Shown here piece after piece: positions 9,662 through 17,658 of a DNA stretch of 64,000 bases (positions are counted from its first letter, which is position 1; every line of letters starts with the position of its first letter). Both the position numbers and the translations under genes were made by a program. Below the pieces are notes generated by a model. The model made no database searches, was not told where the DNA came from, and worked only from the letters and a program-made list of their open reading frames with translations. Origin of the DNA: Flavobacteriales bacterium (lineage in GTDB: Bacteria; Bacteroidota; Bacteroidia; Flavobacteriales; Weeksellaceae); the NCBI GenBank assembly GCA_020635515.1, contig JACJZS010000002.1:868001-932000 (forward strand), given 5' to 3'.

Positions 9662-11134
9662 ATGAATAGCTTAAGTTCCGAACTTATCATTTTTAATTCA
9701 AAGACCAAACAAAAAGAAAAATTCGTCCCTATAAAAGAAGGTTTCGTAGGAATGTATGTTTGCGGACCTACAGTATACAGCAAAGTTCACTTAGGTAATT
9801 TAAGAACTTTTCTTTCTTTCGATTTAATCAACCGATACCTAAAACATTTAGGATATAAAGTTCGATACGTAAGAAACATTACTGATGCAGGACACATTAC
9901 CGATGATTCAGGAAACGAACACGATAGAATTGGAAATCAATCAAAATTAGAAAAAATAGAACCTATGGAGGTAGTACAAAAGTATACCGTATACTTTCAT
10001 TCGATTCTAGATACGTTTAATGCAATACCTCCTGACGTAGAACCTACAGCCACAGGTCATATAGTAGAACAAATAGAAGCTACTCAAAAATTAATTGAAA
10101 ATGGATATGCTTATGAATCTAATGGTTCTGTTTATTTTGATGTTTTAAAGTACAATCAAGAACATAATTATGGCGAATTAAGCAACAGAAATATCGAAGA
10201 ACTTATAGCGAATACTCGAGAGCTGGACGGACAATCAGAAAAGAAAAATCCACAAGACTTTGCTCTATGGAAAAAAGCTGCTCCCGAACACATTATGAAA
10301 TGGAATTCTCCTTGGGGAAAAGGTTTTCCTGGTTGGCATCTAGAGTGTACTGTGATGAGTTGTAAATACTTAGGTGAAACTTTTGACATTCACGGCGGAG
10401 GAATGGATTTAAAATTCCCGCATCACGAATGCGAACTTGCACAAGGAAAAGCATCTACAGGGAAAAATCCTGTAAACTACTGGATGCATGCAAATATGCT
10501 TACACTCAACGGACAAAAAATGAGTAAATCAACAGGAAATTCAATTCTTCCTGATGAATTATTATCAGGAAATAATTCTTTGTTCAACAAAGCATACGAC
10601 CCTATGGTTGTTAAATTTTTCTTGTACCAAGCTCACTATCGTTCTGTTTTAGATTTATCTCAAGACGCATTAGATGCTTCCGAAAAAGGATTTAATCGCC
10701 TAATGAATGCGTTGGAAACCTTAAATCAAATTGAAGCAAAAGAAAGTTCAACAATAGATATAAACAACTGGAAAGAGGAATGTTACAAAGCCATGAACGA
10801 TGATTTTAATTCCCCAATCCTTATTGCAAAGCTATTTGATGCAACCAAATTTATTAATTCAATAAAAGACGGAAAAGATTCGCTTAATCAAGAGGATTTA
10901 GATGAATTAAAAACAACTATGAACGTGTTTGTTTTTGATATTCTTGGATTACAAGCAACCAGCAATTCTGACTCGAAGCATCTGAATTTGGTAATGCAAA
11001 TTCTAATTGATATGCGAAACCATGCTAGGAATCAGAAAAACTGGGAACTTTCTGATGACATAAGAAACCGACTCACAGAAGCTGGAATCGTTCTAAAAGA
11101 TGGGAAAAACGAAACCTCATTTGGTTTCGACTAA
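9662..11134 (+). CDS. cysS: Cysteinyl-tRNA synthetase
   Basis: 490 residues, full length for bacterial CysRS. It has the class I signature HLGN (residues 43-46) in CGPTVYSKVHLGN, the zinc-binding and substrate segments GWHLECTVMSCKYLG and FPHHECELAQ, and the KMSKSTG loop near residue 287. The C-terminal helical and DALR-like region ends with RNRLTEAGIVLKDG. The enzyme charges tRNA-Cys with cysteine using ATP. It converges with the Crp/Fnr gene, and the two stop codons overlap by 4 bp, so no terminator lies between them. Confidence 0.98.
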   Translation: MNSLSSELIIFNSKTKQKEKFVPIKEGFVGMYVCGPTVYSKVHLGNLRTFLSFDLINRYLKHLGYKVRYVRNITDAGHITDDSGNEHDRIGNQSKLEKIEPMEVVQKYTVYFHSILDTFNAIPPDVEPTATGHIVEQIEATQKLIENGYAYESNGSVYFDVLKYNQEHNYGELSNRNIEELIANTRELDGQSEKKNPQDFALWKKAAPEHIMKWNSPWGKGFPGWHLECTVMSCKYLGETFDIHGGGMDLKFPHHECELAQGKASTGKNPVNYWMHANMLTLNGQKMSKSTGNSILPDELLSGNNSLFNKAYDPMVVKFFLYQAHYRSVLDLSQDALDASEKGFNRLMNALETLNQIEAKESSTIDINNWKEECYKAMNDDFNSPILIAKLFDATKFINSIKDGKDSLNQEDLDELKTTMNVFVFDILGLQATSNSDSKHLNLVMQILIDMRNHARNQKNWELSDDIRNRLTEAGIVLKDGKNETSFGFD

Positions 11135-11718
11135 ATAATTCCTTCCTCTTTTAATTCTCTTTTTGTTTTACTTAAAAACTCTGGAGTTATCCCTAAATAC
11201 GTAGCTATCTGAAGCTGAGTAACTCTACGAGCAATATTTGAGTATCTATTCAAAAAGTCTAAATACCTTTCTCTTGCTTGCTCTGTTACCAACAACATAA
11301 GTCTTTGTTCCATTGAAGCTACACGTTTTTCTAGCAACTTACGAGTAATCGCATTAAAAGCTGGAATTTTCTGATATAATTCTTCTTGATTTTTATGACT
11401 TAAAAAAAGTAACTCCGAATTTTCTAAGGTTTCTATAAATACTTTACTTGGAGTTCTGTCATGAAAACTTGCAATATCTACCATCCACCAATTTTCAACA
11501 CCAAAATTAACTGTAATTTTAGCTCCTAACGAATTGATATAAAAACTCCTTAAACAACCTTTCCTAATGAATATTATATCATTACAAACTTCTCCTGAAC
11601 GCAATAAAAAAGTTTTACGTTTCACTTCTCTGTACTCTAACTTACTGTTAAAAAGCTCAATTTCTGAAGGTGTCAGATACCCAAGGTCAGAAATATGCTT
11701 GTTAATTTCTTCATACAT
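11131..11718 (-). CDS. Crp/Fnr family transcriptional regulator
   Basis: 195 residues. The N-terminal ~110 residues form a cyclic-nucleotide-binding-like barrel (KTFLLRSGEVCNDIIFIRKGCLRSFY). A dimerisation helix follows, then a short C-terminal helix-turn-helix, TQLQIATYLGITPEFLSKTK. No FNR-type Cys cluster is present, so it is not an iron-sulfur oxygen sensor. It belongs to the large Bacteroidota group of Crp-like regulators whose effectors are mostly unknown. It is monocistronic, with a promoter box 29 bp upstream. Targets cannot be named from the sequence. Confidence 0.88.
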   Translation of the reverse strand: MYEEINKHISDLGYLTPSEIELFNSKLEYREVKRKTFLLRSGEVCNDIIFIRKGCLRSFYINSLGAKITVNFGVENWWMVDIASFHDRTPSKVFIETLENSELLFLSHKNQEELYQKIPAFNAITRKLLEKRVASMEQRLMLLVTEQARERYLDFLNRYSNIARRVTQLQIATYLGITPEFLSKTKRELKEEGII

Positions 11719-11746
11719 AATTGTTATTTTTTTATTATCTTTAATA

Positions 11747-11754
11747 CAAAGGTA
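11747..11754 (-). promoter_or_regulatory. Probable -7 box of the Crp/Fnr gene
   Basis: TACCTTTG on the minus strand, matching TAnnTTTG, 29 bp upstream of the ATG at 11718. Confidence 0.5.
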
Positions 11755-11788
11755 GTATTTTATTAATATTACTATGCAAGTGCAGTAA

Positions 11789-13012
11789 TTATTTTATTTT
11801 ATACAAATGTTTAAATTTTTTATATGATTCATTATGAACTATATATAAATATAAGCCTAAATAGCTCTCACATTCCTTTTTTAATACAAGCACCTCCTCT
11901 TTCACCATATCATTACTTAATCTCATGTAATTATTTAAAGTAATGTCCATCCAACAAAAAGGAACTATTTTAAGTTCAGTTTTCCTATTTATACATAAAT
12001 CGTACCAATAGAAAGACGTACATGTTCCTGCTCTAAATCCTGATTGATCTGCAAATCCCATAGAATAGTCGTTTTTTATACCATTTGCTAATAGCTTTCT
12101 ATACGTATTAGGAAGTTTAAAAGCTAAAAAATGTTGACGCGACGATTTTGGCTCTTTTCCAAAGATACGTTTAAATTCAGACTTTTCCCTTTTTAATTCT
12201 TTTTTATCTAAAAAAGATTGATAAGAAGGATGAAAACAAACTTCTCTATTTTTAAAAAAATTACGTAGAAACTTAATGTATTTTTTATTCCTCAACTGAT
12301 GAAACGAATCAATTTCACTAAACTTTCCAAGAGGAACAAAACACTTAAACCCTTCAATTTCATTATACACATCATAATCATCTTTCCGTAAAGACAATAA
12401 AATTAAAATTTTACGAAAGAACTCGTTGAATTTAAGAAATCTAATACTATGCAATAAAGAAAAAAGTGTTCTTTTTGGTGTTTTGTATTTAATTAAAAAA
12501 GGATGATCCAGATCTATTGTTGGTTGCTCTACAAAGCATCTCCTATTTTCTAACTCAGGATATTTTTCTTTTAATTTCTCCAACAACTCAAAAGCAAATC
12601 TATCAACATGACACTTTTTTACATCAATATTTTTAAAGACAATACTCTCTTTATACGAAAATCTACCATATTTATCTTTATTATAGGGAAAATATTCCTC
12701 CATTCTCGTTAATAGTGCAAAACATAACGCCAATTTATTCTGATAAAAAGATTCATCATCAAAATAGTTTCTTAACTTTTTTAAACTTGTTTCTTCAAAA
12801 AAATATGATGTTTCAAAGTGAATTTCATCGCAAATAATTTCTTTAGAATAACTTATTTTAGGAAAATCAGTTTGTTTAAAATCATCTGTATTTGTAAAAA
12901 ACACCAATTCAAAACCAAAAGTTTCCTCTAATAAATGCTCAAAAAGATAACAAACCCTTGGATTGGATTGTTCCACATAAATCGCAATTTTTTGTTTACT
13001 ATTATTCAACAC
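11789..13012 (-). CDS. DUF7033 polysaccharide deacetylase-like protein
   Basis: 407 residues. The N-terminal ~150 residues match the DUF7033 pattern (FALLTRMEEYFPYNKDKYGRFSY). The rest follows the deacetylase-like half seen in this Bacteroidota family: TIDLDHPFLIKYKTP, VCFHPSYQS, SSRQHFLAFKLPNTYR, DYSMGFADQSGFRAGTC and a closing WMDITLNNYM. The Asp/His pair in DLDHP and the His in HPS sit where NodB-type enzymes hold metal ligands, but activity is not established for the family. No signal peptide, so it is probably cytoplasmic. It starts on GTG inside the last codons of pnuC (11-bp overlap), which suggests coupling. A role in cell-surface glycan synthesis is an inference. Confidence 0.85.
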   Translation of the reverse strand: MLNNSKQKIAIYVEQSNPRVCYLFEHLLEETFGFELVFFTNTDDFKQTDFPKISYSKEIICDEIHFETSYFFEETSLKKLRNYFDDESFYQNKLALCFALLTRMEEYFPYNKDKYGRFSYKESIVFKNIDVKKCHVDRFAFELLEKLKEKYPELENRRCFVEQPTIDLDHPFLIKYKTPKRTLFSLLHSIRFLKFNEFFRKILILLSLRKDDYDVYNEIEGFKCFVPLGKFSEIDSFHQLRNKKYIKFLRNFFKNREVCFHPSYQSFLDKKELKREKSEFKRIFGKEPKSSRQHFLAFKLPNTYRKLLANGIKNDYSMGFADQSGFRAGTCTSFYWYDLCINRKTELKIVPFCWMDITLNNYMRLSNDMVKEEVLVLKKECESYLGLYLYIVHNESYKKFKHLYKIK

Positions 13013-13658
13013 ATTCTATTTTTTGTTTTTGATGTGCATCAAACCACTGATAAAAACCGACCACCGCCAACACAAAAAATACAGTATACTGAATCGCCGT
13101 AACATCATATCCTTTTTTGTGATATAAAAATATTGACACAAAATCTCCCACAATCCAAAAAATCCATTGTTCTAACTTTACTTTTGCCATCAAATACATT
13201 CCAACAAAAAATAAAGACGTAGTAAAAATATCTACAAAATCAATCTTTCTGTAGTTAAACAGTAGTTCCGTTTGTATAGGTTCTATGTAATTATTTTTTA
13301 AATAATAAACCAATAGCACAAAAATAAAGGTAAATACAAAAATAAAAAATGTATACACGTAATCCTGTTTATTCATTTTAGAAATTACAATCTCATCTTT
13401 TTCATCTTTCATTTTCCACCAAAAATACCAGCCATATATGCTCATAATGGTATAGTAAAAATTAATTAACATATCTCCATAAAGTCCCCAACCAAACAAA
13501 AGATAAACATATATAATAGTACTTATTATTCCCGTAGGATATCCTAAAATATTTTTATATATAAAAAAGACTACGCTAGAAATTCCTAAAATAGTAGCTA
13601 CTAATTCCAGTAAAATCTGAAAGCTCGAATACGACTCATACTGAGCAAAAAATTCCAA
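13002..13658 (-). CDS. pnuC: PnuC-family nicotinamide riboside-type vitamin transporter
   Basis: 218 residues with about seven transmembrane segments. The PnuC signature is clear: PTGIISTIIYVYLLFGWGLYGDMLINFYY followed by a YGWYFWW motif, and a later WIVGDFVSIFLY segment. PnuC proteins carry unphosphorylated vitamin precursors by facilitated diffusion, trapped by phosphorylation inside. Nicotinamide riboside is the default substrate, but thiamine or riboflavin carriers exist in the family. No TPP riboswitch or TonB receptor adjoins it, which slightly favours nicotinamide riboside. It starts on TTG, 12 bp after the outer-membrane protein gene, and overlaps the DUF7033 gene by 11 bp. Confidence 0.93.
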   Translation of the reverse strand: MEFFAQYESYSSFQILLELVATILGISSVVFFIYKNILGYPTGIISTIIYVYLLFGWGLYGDMLINFYYTIMSIYGWYFWWKMKDEKDEIVISKMNKQDYVYTFFIFVFTFIFVLLVYYLKNNYIEPIQTELLFNYRKIDFVDIFTTSLFFVGMYLMAKVKLEQWIFWIVGDFVSIFLYHKKGYDVTAIQYTVFFVLAVVGFYQWFDAHQKQKIECVE

Positions 13659-13670
13659 TTACTTATTACC

Positions 13671-14390
13671 TTAAAATCTATAACCAATACTAATTCCCGC
13701 TCTAACTCCTGCAAACATACCATCTAACGACATATCTGCACCATTACTACGAGTAGTTACTTTTTGATCAAAAATAACCAAATCTAAGTCTTCTAAATCA
13801 GCTTTTATACGTTCCTGCTCCGTCGTTGAAAGATTACGAGTTGTTGTACCGTTAGCTTCTCCTTTACTCACTCCATAATGAGGACCTAAAATCCACCAAT
13901 CCAATATAATATTTGCTCCTAAATGCCATTGAGCTCCAAATAAAACACCAAAAGAATGTGCAGTTAAATCCCCACTTAAAGTTATATCTTCATCTACACC
14001 GTAATCACTTTCAAACGTTTCTGTAATTCCCGATACTTCAAAATGTGAATACCTGTAAAAAGGAGCTATATAAAAACCTTTTCCATATCCTTGTCCTAAA
14101 TACCAACGAAATTCTGGTGTTATTGCATAGTTGCTAATCGTAATATTTTTCAAAGTAGAATACGCATCTTCATCATCTAAATAACTTTCCTTTACAATAC
14201 CGCTTGTTTCTGGCATGAATCTTCCTTGAATTGCAATTGACGTTTTAGGAGAAAGAACTCTCTCATACTGCAAAGCGTAATTATTTATTAATAAAGAAGT
14301 TAAATTAAATTTAATAATGTTTTTTGACTCATCTTGTGCTTTTAAGAATATTCCTGCAAGACACAAAGCAATTAGAAGTGTTTTTTTCAT
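13671..14390 (-). CDS. Outer-membrane beta-barrel protein, DUF3575-like
   Basis: 239 residues from the ATG at 14390, which places a standard signal peptide (MKKTLLIALCLAGIFLKAQ) at the N terminus. An upstream in-frame start at 14417 would add nine polar residues before it and is unlikely. The mature protein begins with FNLTSLLINNYALQYERVL, the opening strand of DUF3575-like barrels, and ends in the aromatic terminal strand AGISIGYRF. Alternating hydrophobic strands fit an 8- to 10-strand barrel. It lies between rnpA and pnuC in one operon (32-bp and 12-bp gaps). The function is unknown. Confidence 0.85.
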   Translation of the reverse strand: MKKTLLIALCLAGIFLKAQDESKNIIKFNLTSLLINNYALQYERVLSPKTSIAIQGRFMPETSGIVKESYLDDEDAYSTLKNITISNYAITPEFRWYLGQGYGKGFYIAPFYRYSHFEVSGITETFESDYGVDEDITLSGDLTAHSFGVLFGAQWHLGANIILDWWILGPHYGVSKGEANGTTTRNLSTTEQERIKADLEDLDLVIFDQKVTTRSNGADMSLDGMFAGVRAGISIGYRF

Positions 14391-14422
14391 GATGTAAGTT
14401 TTAAAGTTATCAGACAAATATA

Positions 14423-14788
14423 TTAATTTAATATTTGCTTCGCGAATAAGTGCTTAAATGTTTTCTCTATTGTAGCATAATCAAGAATTTCTCTAGAAGT
14501 ATACATCAGCATAAAAATTGCTTTTCTTCTCGTATTTTCTTGTATTATTTTTTTATTCATACGAATTACTTCTCGCATTAAACGCTTAATTCTATTTCTA
14601 TCTACTGCTCTTTTAAAGTTTCTTTTAGATACCGAAACACCTGCTTTAAAAAATACCATTTCGTCAGATTCAACCTCCAAAATAATCATTTTCAAAGGAA
14701 ATTTAGAAATCCACTTTCCATCTTTGAACAATTGTTCTATCTGCTTTTTACTTTTTAGCTTATATTCCTTTCCAAATCTGTTATCCAT
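14423..14788 (-). CDS. rnpA: Ribonuclease P protein component
   Basis: 121 residues, the usual length. The RNR signature is present as SKRNFKRAVDRNRIKRLMREV, with the expected N-terminal GKEYKLKSKKQIEQLFKDG. RnpA binds the RNase P RNA and helps it remove 5' leaders from pre-tRNAs. It is the first gene of a four-gene minus-strand operon that runs on through the barrel protein, pnuC and the DUF7033 gene. rpmH is not next to it, unlike the order in many other phyla. Confidence 0.96.
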   Translation of the reverse strand: MDNRFGKEYKLKSKKQIEQLFKDGKWISKFPLKMIILEVESDEMVFFKAGVSVSKRNFKRAVDRNRIKRLMREVIRMNKKIIQENTRRKAIFMLMYTSREILDYATIEKTFKHLFAKQILN

Positions 14789-14819
14789 TAGAAAAAATTA
14801 TCCATCAATAAGACTTCTT

Positions 14820-14827
14820 CAAAGGTA
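14820..14827 (-). promoter_or_regulatory. Probable -7 box of rnpA operon
   Basis: TACCTTTG on the minus strand, matching TAnnTTTG, 32 bp upstream of rnpA. It faces the brxA-type promoter 28 bp away, so the two upstream regions overlap. Confidence 0.5.
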
Positions 14828-14855
14828 ATATAATTTTTATTTAAAACATTCTTCA

Positions 14856-14863
14856 TAAATTTG
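14856..14863 (+). promoter_or_regulatory. Probable -7 box of the bacilliredoxin gene
   Basis: TAAATTTG matches TAnnTTTG. It lies 21 bp before the ATG at 14885 and rules out the upstream TTG at 14861 as the start, because that codon overlaps the box. Confidence 0.55.
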
Positions 14864-14884
14864 CTAAAAATAAAACAATCGATT

Positions 14885-15301
14885 ATGTACCCAAAAGAAA
14901 TAGTTCTTCCTATGAAGAACGAGCTTACCGAAAGAGGATTTAAAGATATTGACTCACCTGAAAACGTAGAAAACAACATAAAAGACTACAAAACATCTCT
15001 TTTTGTAATCAATTCTGTATGTGGTTGTTCTGCATCAAGTGCTCGCCCTGGAGTTGTATTATCTCTACAAAATGAGGTAATTCCTAAAAATTTAGCAACT
15101 GTTTTTGCTGGATTTGATATTGAATCTACTAAAAAACTACGTGAATTCCTTGTTCCTTTTCCACCATCATCTCCAGCAATAGCACTTTTCAAAGATGGCG
15201 AATTGGTTCATATGCTAGAAAGACATCATATAGAAGGACATACAGCAGAAGCTATAGCGGAAAATCTAAAACAAGCATACAACGAATATTGTGTTGAATA
15301 A
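14885..15301 (+). CDS. BrxA/BrxB family bacilliredoxin
   Basis: 138 residues from the ATG at 14885 (MYPKEIVLPM), the family's canonical start. The active-site motif is CGC (46-48) in NSVCGCSASSARPG, with the conserved PPSSPAIALFKDGELVHMLERHHIEG C-terminal half. In Firmicutes such thioredoxin-fold proteins remove bacillithiol from mixed disulfides. Many Bacteroidota carry homologues, so a low-molecular-weight-thiol de-thiolation role is likely but inferred. The gene ends inside the start of the DUF5522 gene (11-bp overlap). Confidence 0.93.
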   Translation: MYPKEIVLPMKNELTERGFKDIDSPENVENNIKDYKTSLFVINSVCGCSASSARPGVVLSLQNEVIPKNLATVFAGFDIESTKKLREFLVPFPPSSPAIALFKDGELVHMLERHHIEGHTAEAIAENLKQAYNEYCVE

Positions 15302-15482
15302 CACACCTCTCGAAAGCGAAGATTTTTATTTTTCTGAACAAGGATTTAAAGTTTTTACCGAAAAGTATCATTTAAAAAGAGGTTATTGTTGCAAAAGTGG
15401 TTGTAAACATTGTCCTTATGGATACAATAAGCGTATAGATTTATTCGACTCCAAAAACAAGAATAAGAATAAACCAAAATAA
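15291..15482 (+). CDS. DUF5522 small Cys-rich protein
   Basis: 63 residues with a compact Cys cluster, GYCCKSGCKHCPYGY, matching the DUF5522 family (a possible zinc or metal site). It starts at GTG 15291 or TTG 15294, within the last codons of the bacilliredoxin gene, so it is probably translated by coupling. The C terminus is a Lys/Asn-rich tail. The function is unknown. The pairing with a thiol-redox enzyme makes a redox or metal role plausible. Confidence 0.85.
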   Translation: MLNNTPLESEDFYFSEQGFKVFTEKYHLKRGYCCKSGCKHCPYGYNKRIDLFDSKNKNKNKPK

Positions 15483-15508
15483 AACTTTATTAATTCCAAA
15501 ATTTTATT

Positions 15509-15516
15509 TAATTTTG
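15509..15516 (+). promoter_or_regulatory. Probable promoter of the DUF177-rpmF operon
   Basis: TAATTTTG matches TAnnTTTG and lies 11 bp before the ATG at 15528. A CTTTA at 15485-15489 stands 19 bp upstream of the box, close to a -33 element. Confidence 0.5.
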
Positions 15517-15527
15517 CAAACTATTTT

Positions 15528-16073
15528 ATGGAAAAGCTAAAAAAATATGACATTTCTTTTTCTGGTTTAAAGATAGGAAATCATACTTTTGAGTATAAGA
15601 TAGAACAGTCGTTCTTTGATTTATTTAATTCTGAACAAGATTTTTCAAATGCTGATATTTCCGCTTTGATTAATTTAGACAAAAAATCGTCTTTGTTAGA
15701 AATAGACTTTAAAATTGATGGTTTTATAACCGTTCCTTGTGATATTACAAGTAATGATTTCCCTCTAAGGATAACTAATAATTGGAAATCACTCGTTAAA
15801 TTTAGTGATTATTACGACGATTCTGACGATGAACTAATCGTTTTACCTTTAGGAGAACATTACATAAATGTTGCAAAAACGCTATACGAAGGGATTTTAG
15901 TTGCCATTCCGATTAAAAAAGTAAATCCAAACGCAGAACAATCAGAAAATTACACTGAAATACAGAAAAAACTGAAAGACTTGTTACCAGAAAAAGATTT
16001 CAAAGAGAACGATGAATCCAAAGAAATAGATTCTCGTTGGGAAAAATTAAAAGATTTAAAAAATTTAAACTAA
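15528..16073 (+). CDS. DUF177 (YceD-like) protein
   Basis: 181 residues. The DUF177 pattern is visible: an N-terminal beta-rich half, a central LDIDF-like strand (SSLLEIDFKIDGFITVPCDIT), and a C-terminal DSRWEKLKDLKNLN like the DPRWEKLKNL end of the family. It precedes rpmF by 6 bp, the near-universal pairing of this family. YceD homologues act in 23S rRNA maturation in other bacteria. Bacteroidota versions are uncharacterised, so the role is inferred. Confidence 0.92.
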   Translation: MEKLKKYDISFSGLKIGNHTFEYKIEQSFFDLFNSEQDFSNADISALINLDKKSSLLEIDFKIDGFITVPCDITSNDFPLRITNNWKSLVKFSDYYDDSDDELIVLPLGEHYINVAKTLYEGILVAIPIKKVNPNAEQSENYTEIQKKLKDLLPEKDFKENDESKEIDSRWEKLKDLKNLN

Positions 16074-16079
16074 TATAAA

Positions 16080-16283
16080 ATGGCACATCCTAAAAGACGT
16101 CAGTCGACAACAAGAAGAGACAAAAGGAGAACTCACTACAAAGCGGAAACTCCTCAGTTAGGAAAATGTTCCTCTACAGGTCAATTACACTTATACCATA
16201 GAGCTCACTGGCACGAAGGAAAATTATACTACAGAGGAAAAGTAGTTCTTGAAAAAGAAGCTGAAGAAGTTTCAGAAGACTAG
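16080..16283 (+). CDS. rpmF: 50S ribosomal protein L32
   Basis: 67 residues, with the L32 start MAHPKRRQSTTRRDKRRTHY and the C-terminal half CSSTGQLHLYHRAHW. It is a component of the large ribosomal subunit. Only one Cys (in KCSST) of the zinc-binding four remains, the common zinc-free form. It is followed by a strong hairpin terminator at 16307-16340, so the operon with DUF177 ends here. Confidence 0.98.
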   Translation: MAHPKRRQSTTRRDKRRTHYKAETPQLGKCSSTGQLHLYHRAHWHEGKLYYRGKVVLEKEAEEVSED

Positions 16284-16306
16284 AAAAAAGTAAAAAACAC
16301 ACTTTT

Positions 16307-16340
16307 AAGCACTCAAAGTATATTTTGAGTGCTTATTTTG
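16307..16340 (+). terminator. Rho-independent terminator after rpmF
   Basis: Perfect 11-bp inverted repeat, AAGCACTCAAA (16307-16317) and TTTGAGTGCTT (16324-16334), with a 6-nt loop, followed by a T-rich run. It separates the DUF177-rpmF operon from the rhomboid gene, which starts 20 bp later. Confidence 0.82.
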
Positions 16341-16360
16341 TTAACTATATTTAAGCTATT

Positions 16361-17011
16361 TTGGAAAACCTATCCCTTTGGATTATTATTATCCTAAATG
16401 TATATTTCAGCTATAAAGGTTTTAATGATTTCTCTTTTTTTGAACGTTACAAACTCAATGTAAATGGAGTTATAAATCATAAGCAATACGATAGAATTAT
16501 TACCTCTTCTTTCTTACATGCAGATATGAGTCACCTCATATTCAATATGATAAGTTTATATTTTTTTGCTCCTATCGTCATTAGCTTTACATCTGAGATA
16601 ACTTTTATTATTATCTATTTTTTAAGTGTTATAGGTGGAAGTTTTTTCTCTATAATCAACAATCGAAAACACCTAAACTACTCCGCTATAGGTGCATCAG
16701 GAGGAGTTACTGGCGTAATTTTTGCCTCAATTTGTATTTTCCCTAAAATGAAAATTGGATTTATCTTCCTACCATTTATAGACCTTCAAGCATGGATTTT
16801 TGCAATTGCTTACCTTATTTATTCCATATACGGAATGAAAAATCAACTGGGAAATATAGGACACGAAGCTCATATAGGTGGAGCTATTCTAGGAATTATA
16901 AGTATTCTCATTTACGAACCTAATTATCTACTAATTAACGGAATATATATTGGAATAATCATACTACCTATTGCCTATTTCATTTATGAAATCTATAGAA
17001 GTAGTAAATAA
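16361..17011 (+). CDS. Rhomboid family intramembrane serine protease
   Basis: 216 residues with about six transmembrane segments. The catalytic pair is Ser113 in GASGG and His171 in GHEAHIGGA. The upstream HADMSHLIFNM motif (53-63) supplies the oxyanion-side His and Asn typical of rhomboids. The family cleaves transmembrane substrates within the membrane; the substrate is unknown. The start is TTG at 16361, with no alternative ATG before the first membrane segment. It sits between rpmF and accB, where many Flavobacteriaceae carry fabH, as far as I recall. No promoter box is obvious. Confidence 0.92.
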   Translation: MENLSLWIIIILNVYFSYKGFNDFSFFERYKLNVNGVINHKQYDRIITSSFLHADMSHLIFNMISLYFFAPIVISFTSEITFIIIYFLSVIGGSFFSIINNRKHLNYSAIGASGGVTGVIFASICIFPKMKIGFIFLPFIDLQAWIFAIAYLIYSIYGMKNQLGNIGHEAHIGGAILGIISILIYEPNYLLINGIYIGIIILPIAYFIYEIYRSSK

Positions 17012-17070
17012 CTCAATGTAATTTAAAAAATATATTTTTTTCTTTTTAACTCTTTTTAACATTTGTTTTT

Positions 17071-17078
17071 TATATTTG
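17071..17078 (+). promoter_or_regulatory. Probable -7 box of accB-accC
   Basis: TATATTTG matches TAnnTTTG, 29 bp before the accB ATG at 17108. The preceding bases contain a direct repeat of TCTTTTTAAC (17041-17060), which may form the upstream A/T-rich part of the promoter. Confidence 0.55.
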
Positions 17079-17107
17079 TAGGTTCAAACAAAAAAATATA
17101 TCAAATT

Positions 17108-17581
17108 ATGGATTTGAAAGAAATACAAAACCTTATTCGTTTTGTCTCTAAATCTGATGTTGCAGAAGTAAAATACAAGAGCAAAGACTTTGAAATAAAT
17201 ATCAAAACAAATTCATACGTATCTAGATCTGTAAATACTGCTCCACAAATTATTGCTTCGCCAACTCCTGTTGTAGAACAAAAACAAGAGCAACAAACAA
17301 CAAATTCTCAAGAAGAAATCACTAAGCAAGATTCTAATAATTATGTTACTGTAAAATCACCTATGATTGGTACCTTTTACAGAAAAGCTGGACCAGACAA
17401 ACCATTACTAACTAGTGAAGGAGATTCCATTGAACCAGGAAAAATACTTTGTATTATAGAAGCGATGAAGCTTTTCAATGAGATTGAATCTGAAATTTCT
17501 GGTAAAATCGTAAAAATATTAGTAGAAGATGCTACACCAGTGGAATTTGACCAACCATTATTCCTAGTAGATCCTAGTTAA
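17108..17581 (+). CDS. accB: Acetyl-CoA carboxylase biotin carboxyl carrier protein
   Basis: 157 residues from the ATG at 17108 (MDLKEIQNLIRFV), the family's usual start. The in-frame upstream start at 17063 overlaps the promoter and is rejected. A Gln/Thr-rich linker joins the N-terminal part to the biotinyl domain (VKSPMIGTFYRKAGPDKP), with the biotin-attachment Lys in EAMKLFN. It carries carboxybiotin between biotin carboxylase and carboxyltransferase in malonyl-CoA synthesis. accC follows after 77 bp. Confidence 0.97.
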   Translation: MDLKEIQNLIRFVSKSDVAEVKYKSKDFEINIKTNSYVSRSVNTAPQIIASPTPVVEQKQEQQTTNSQEEITKQDSNNYVTVKSPMIGTFYRKAGPDKPLLTSEGDSIEPGKILCIIEAMKLFNEIESEISGKIVKILVEDATPVEFDQPLFLVDPS

Positions 17582-17658
17582 TTTTGATTATTATAACCTT
17601 ATACAAGTATTACAATTACTGTAATACTTCTCCATTCTAAAATTTAAAGAATTATTCG

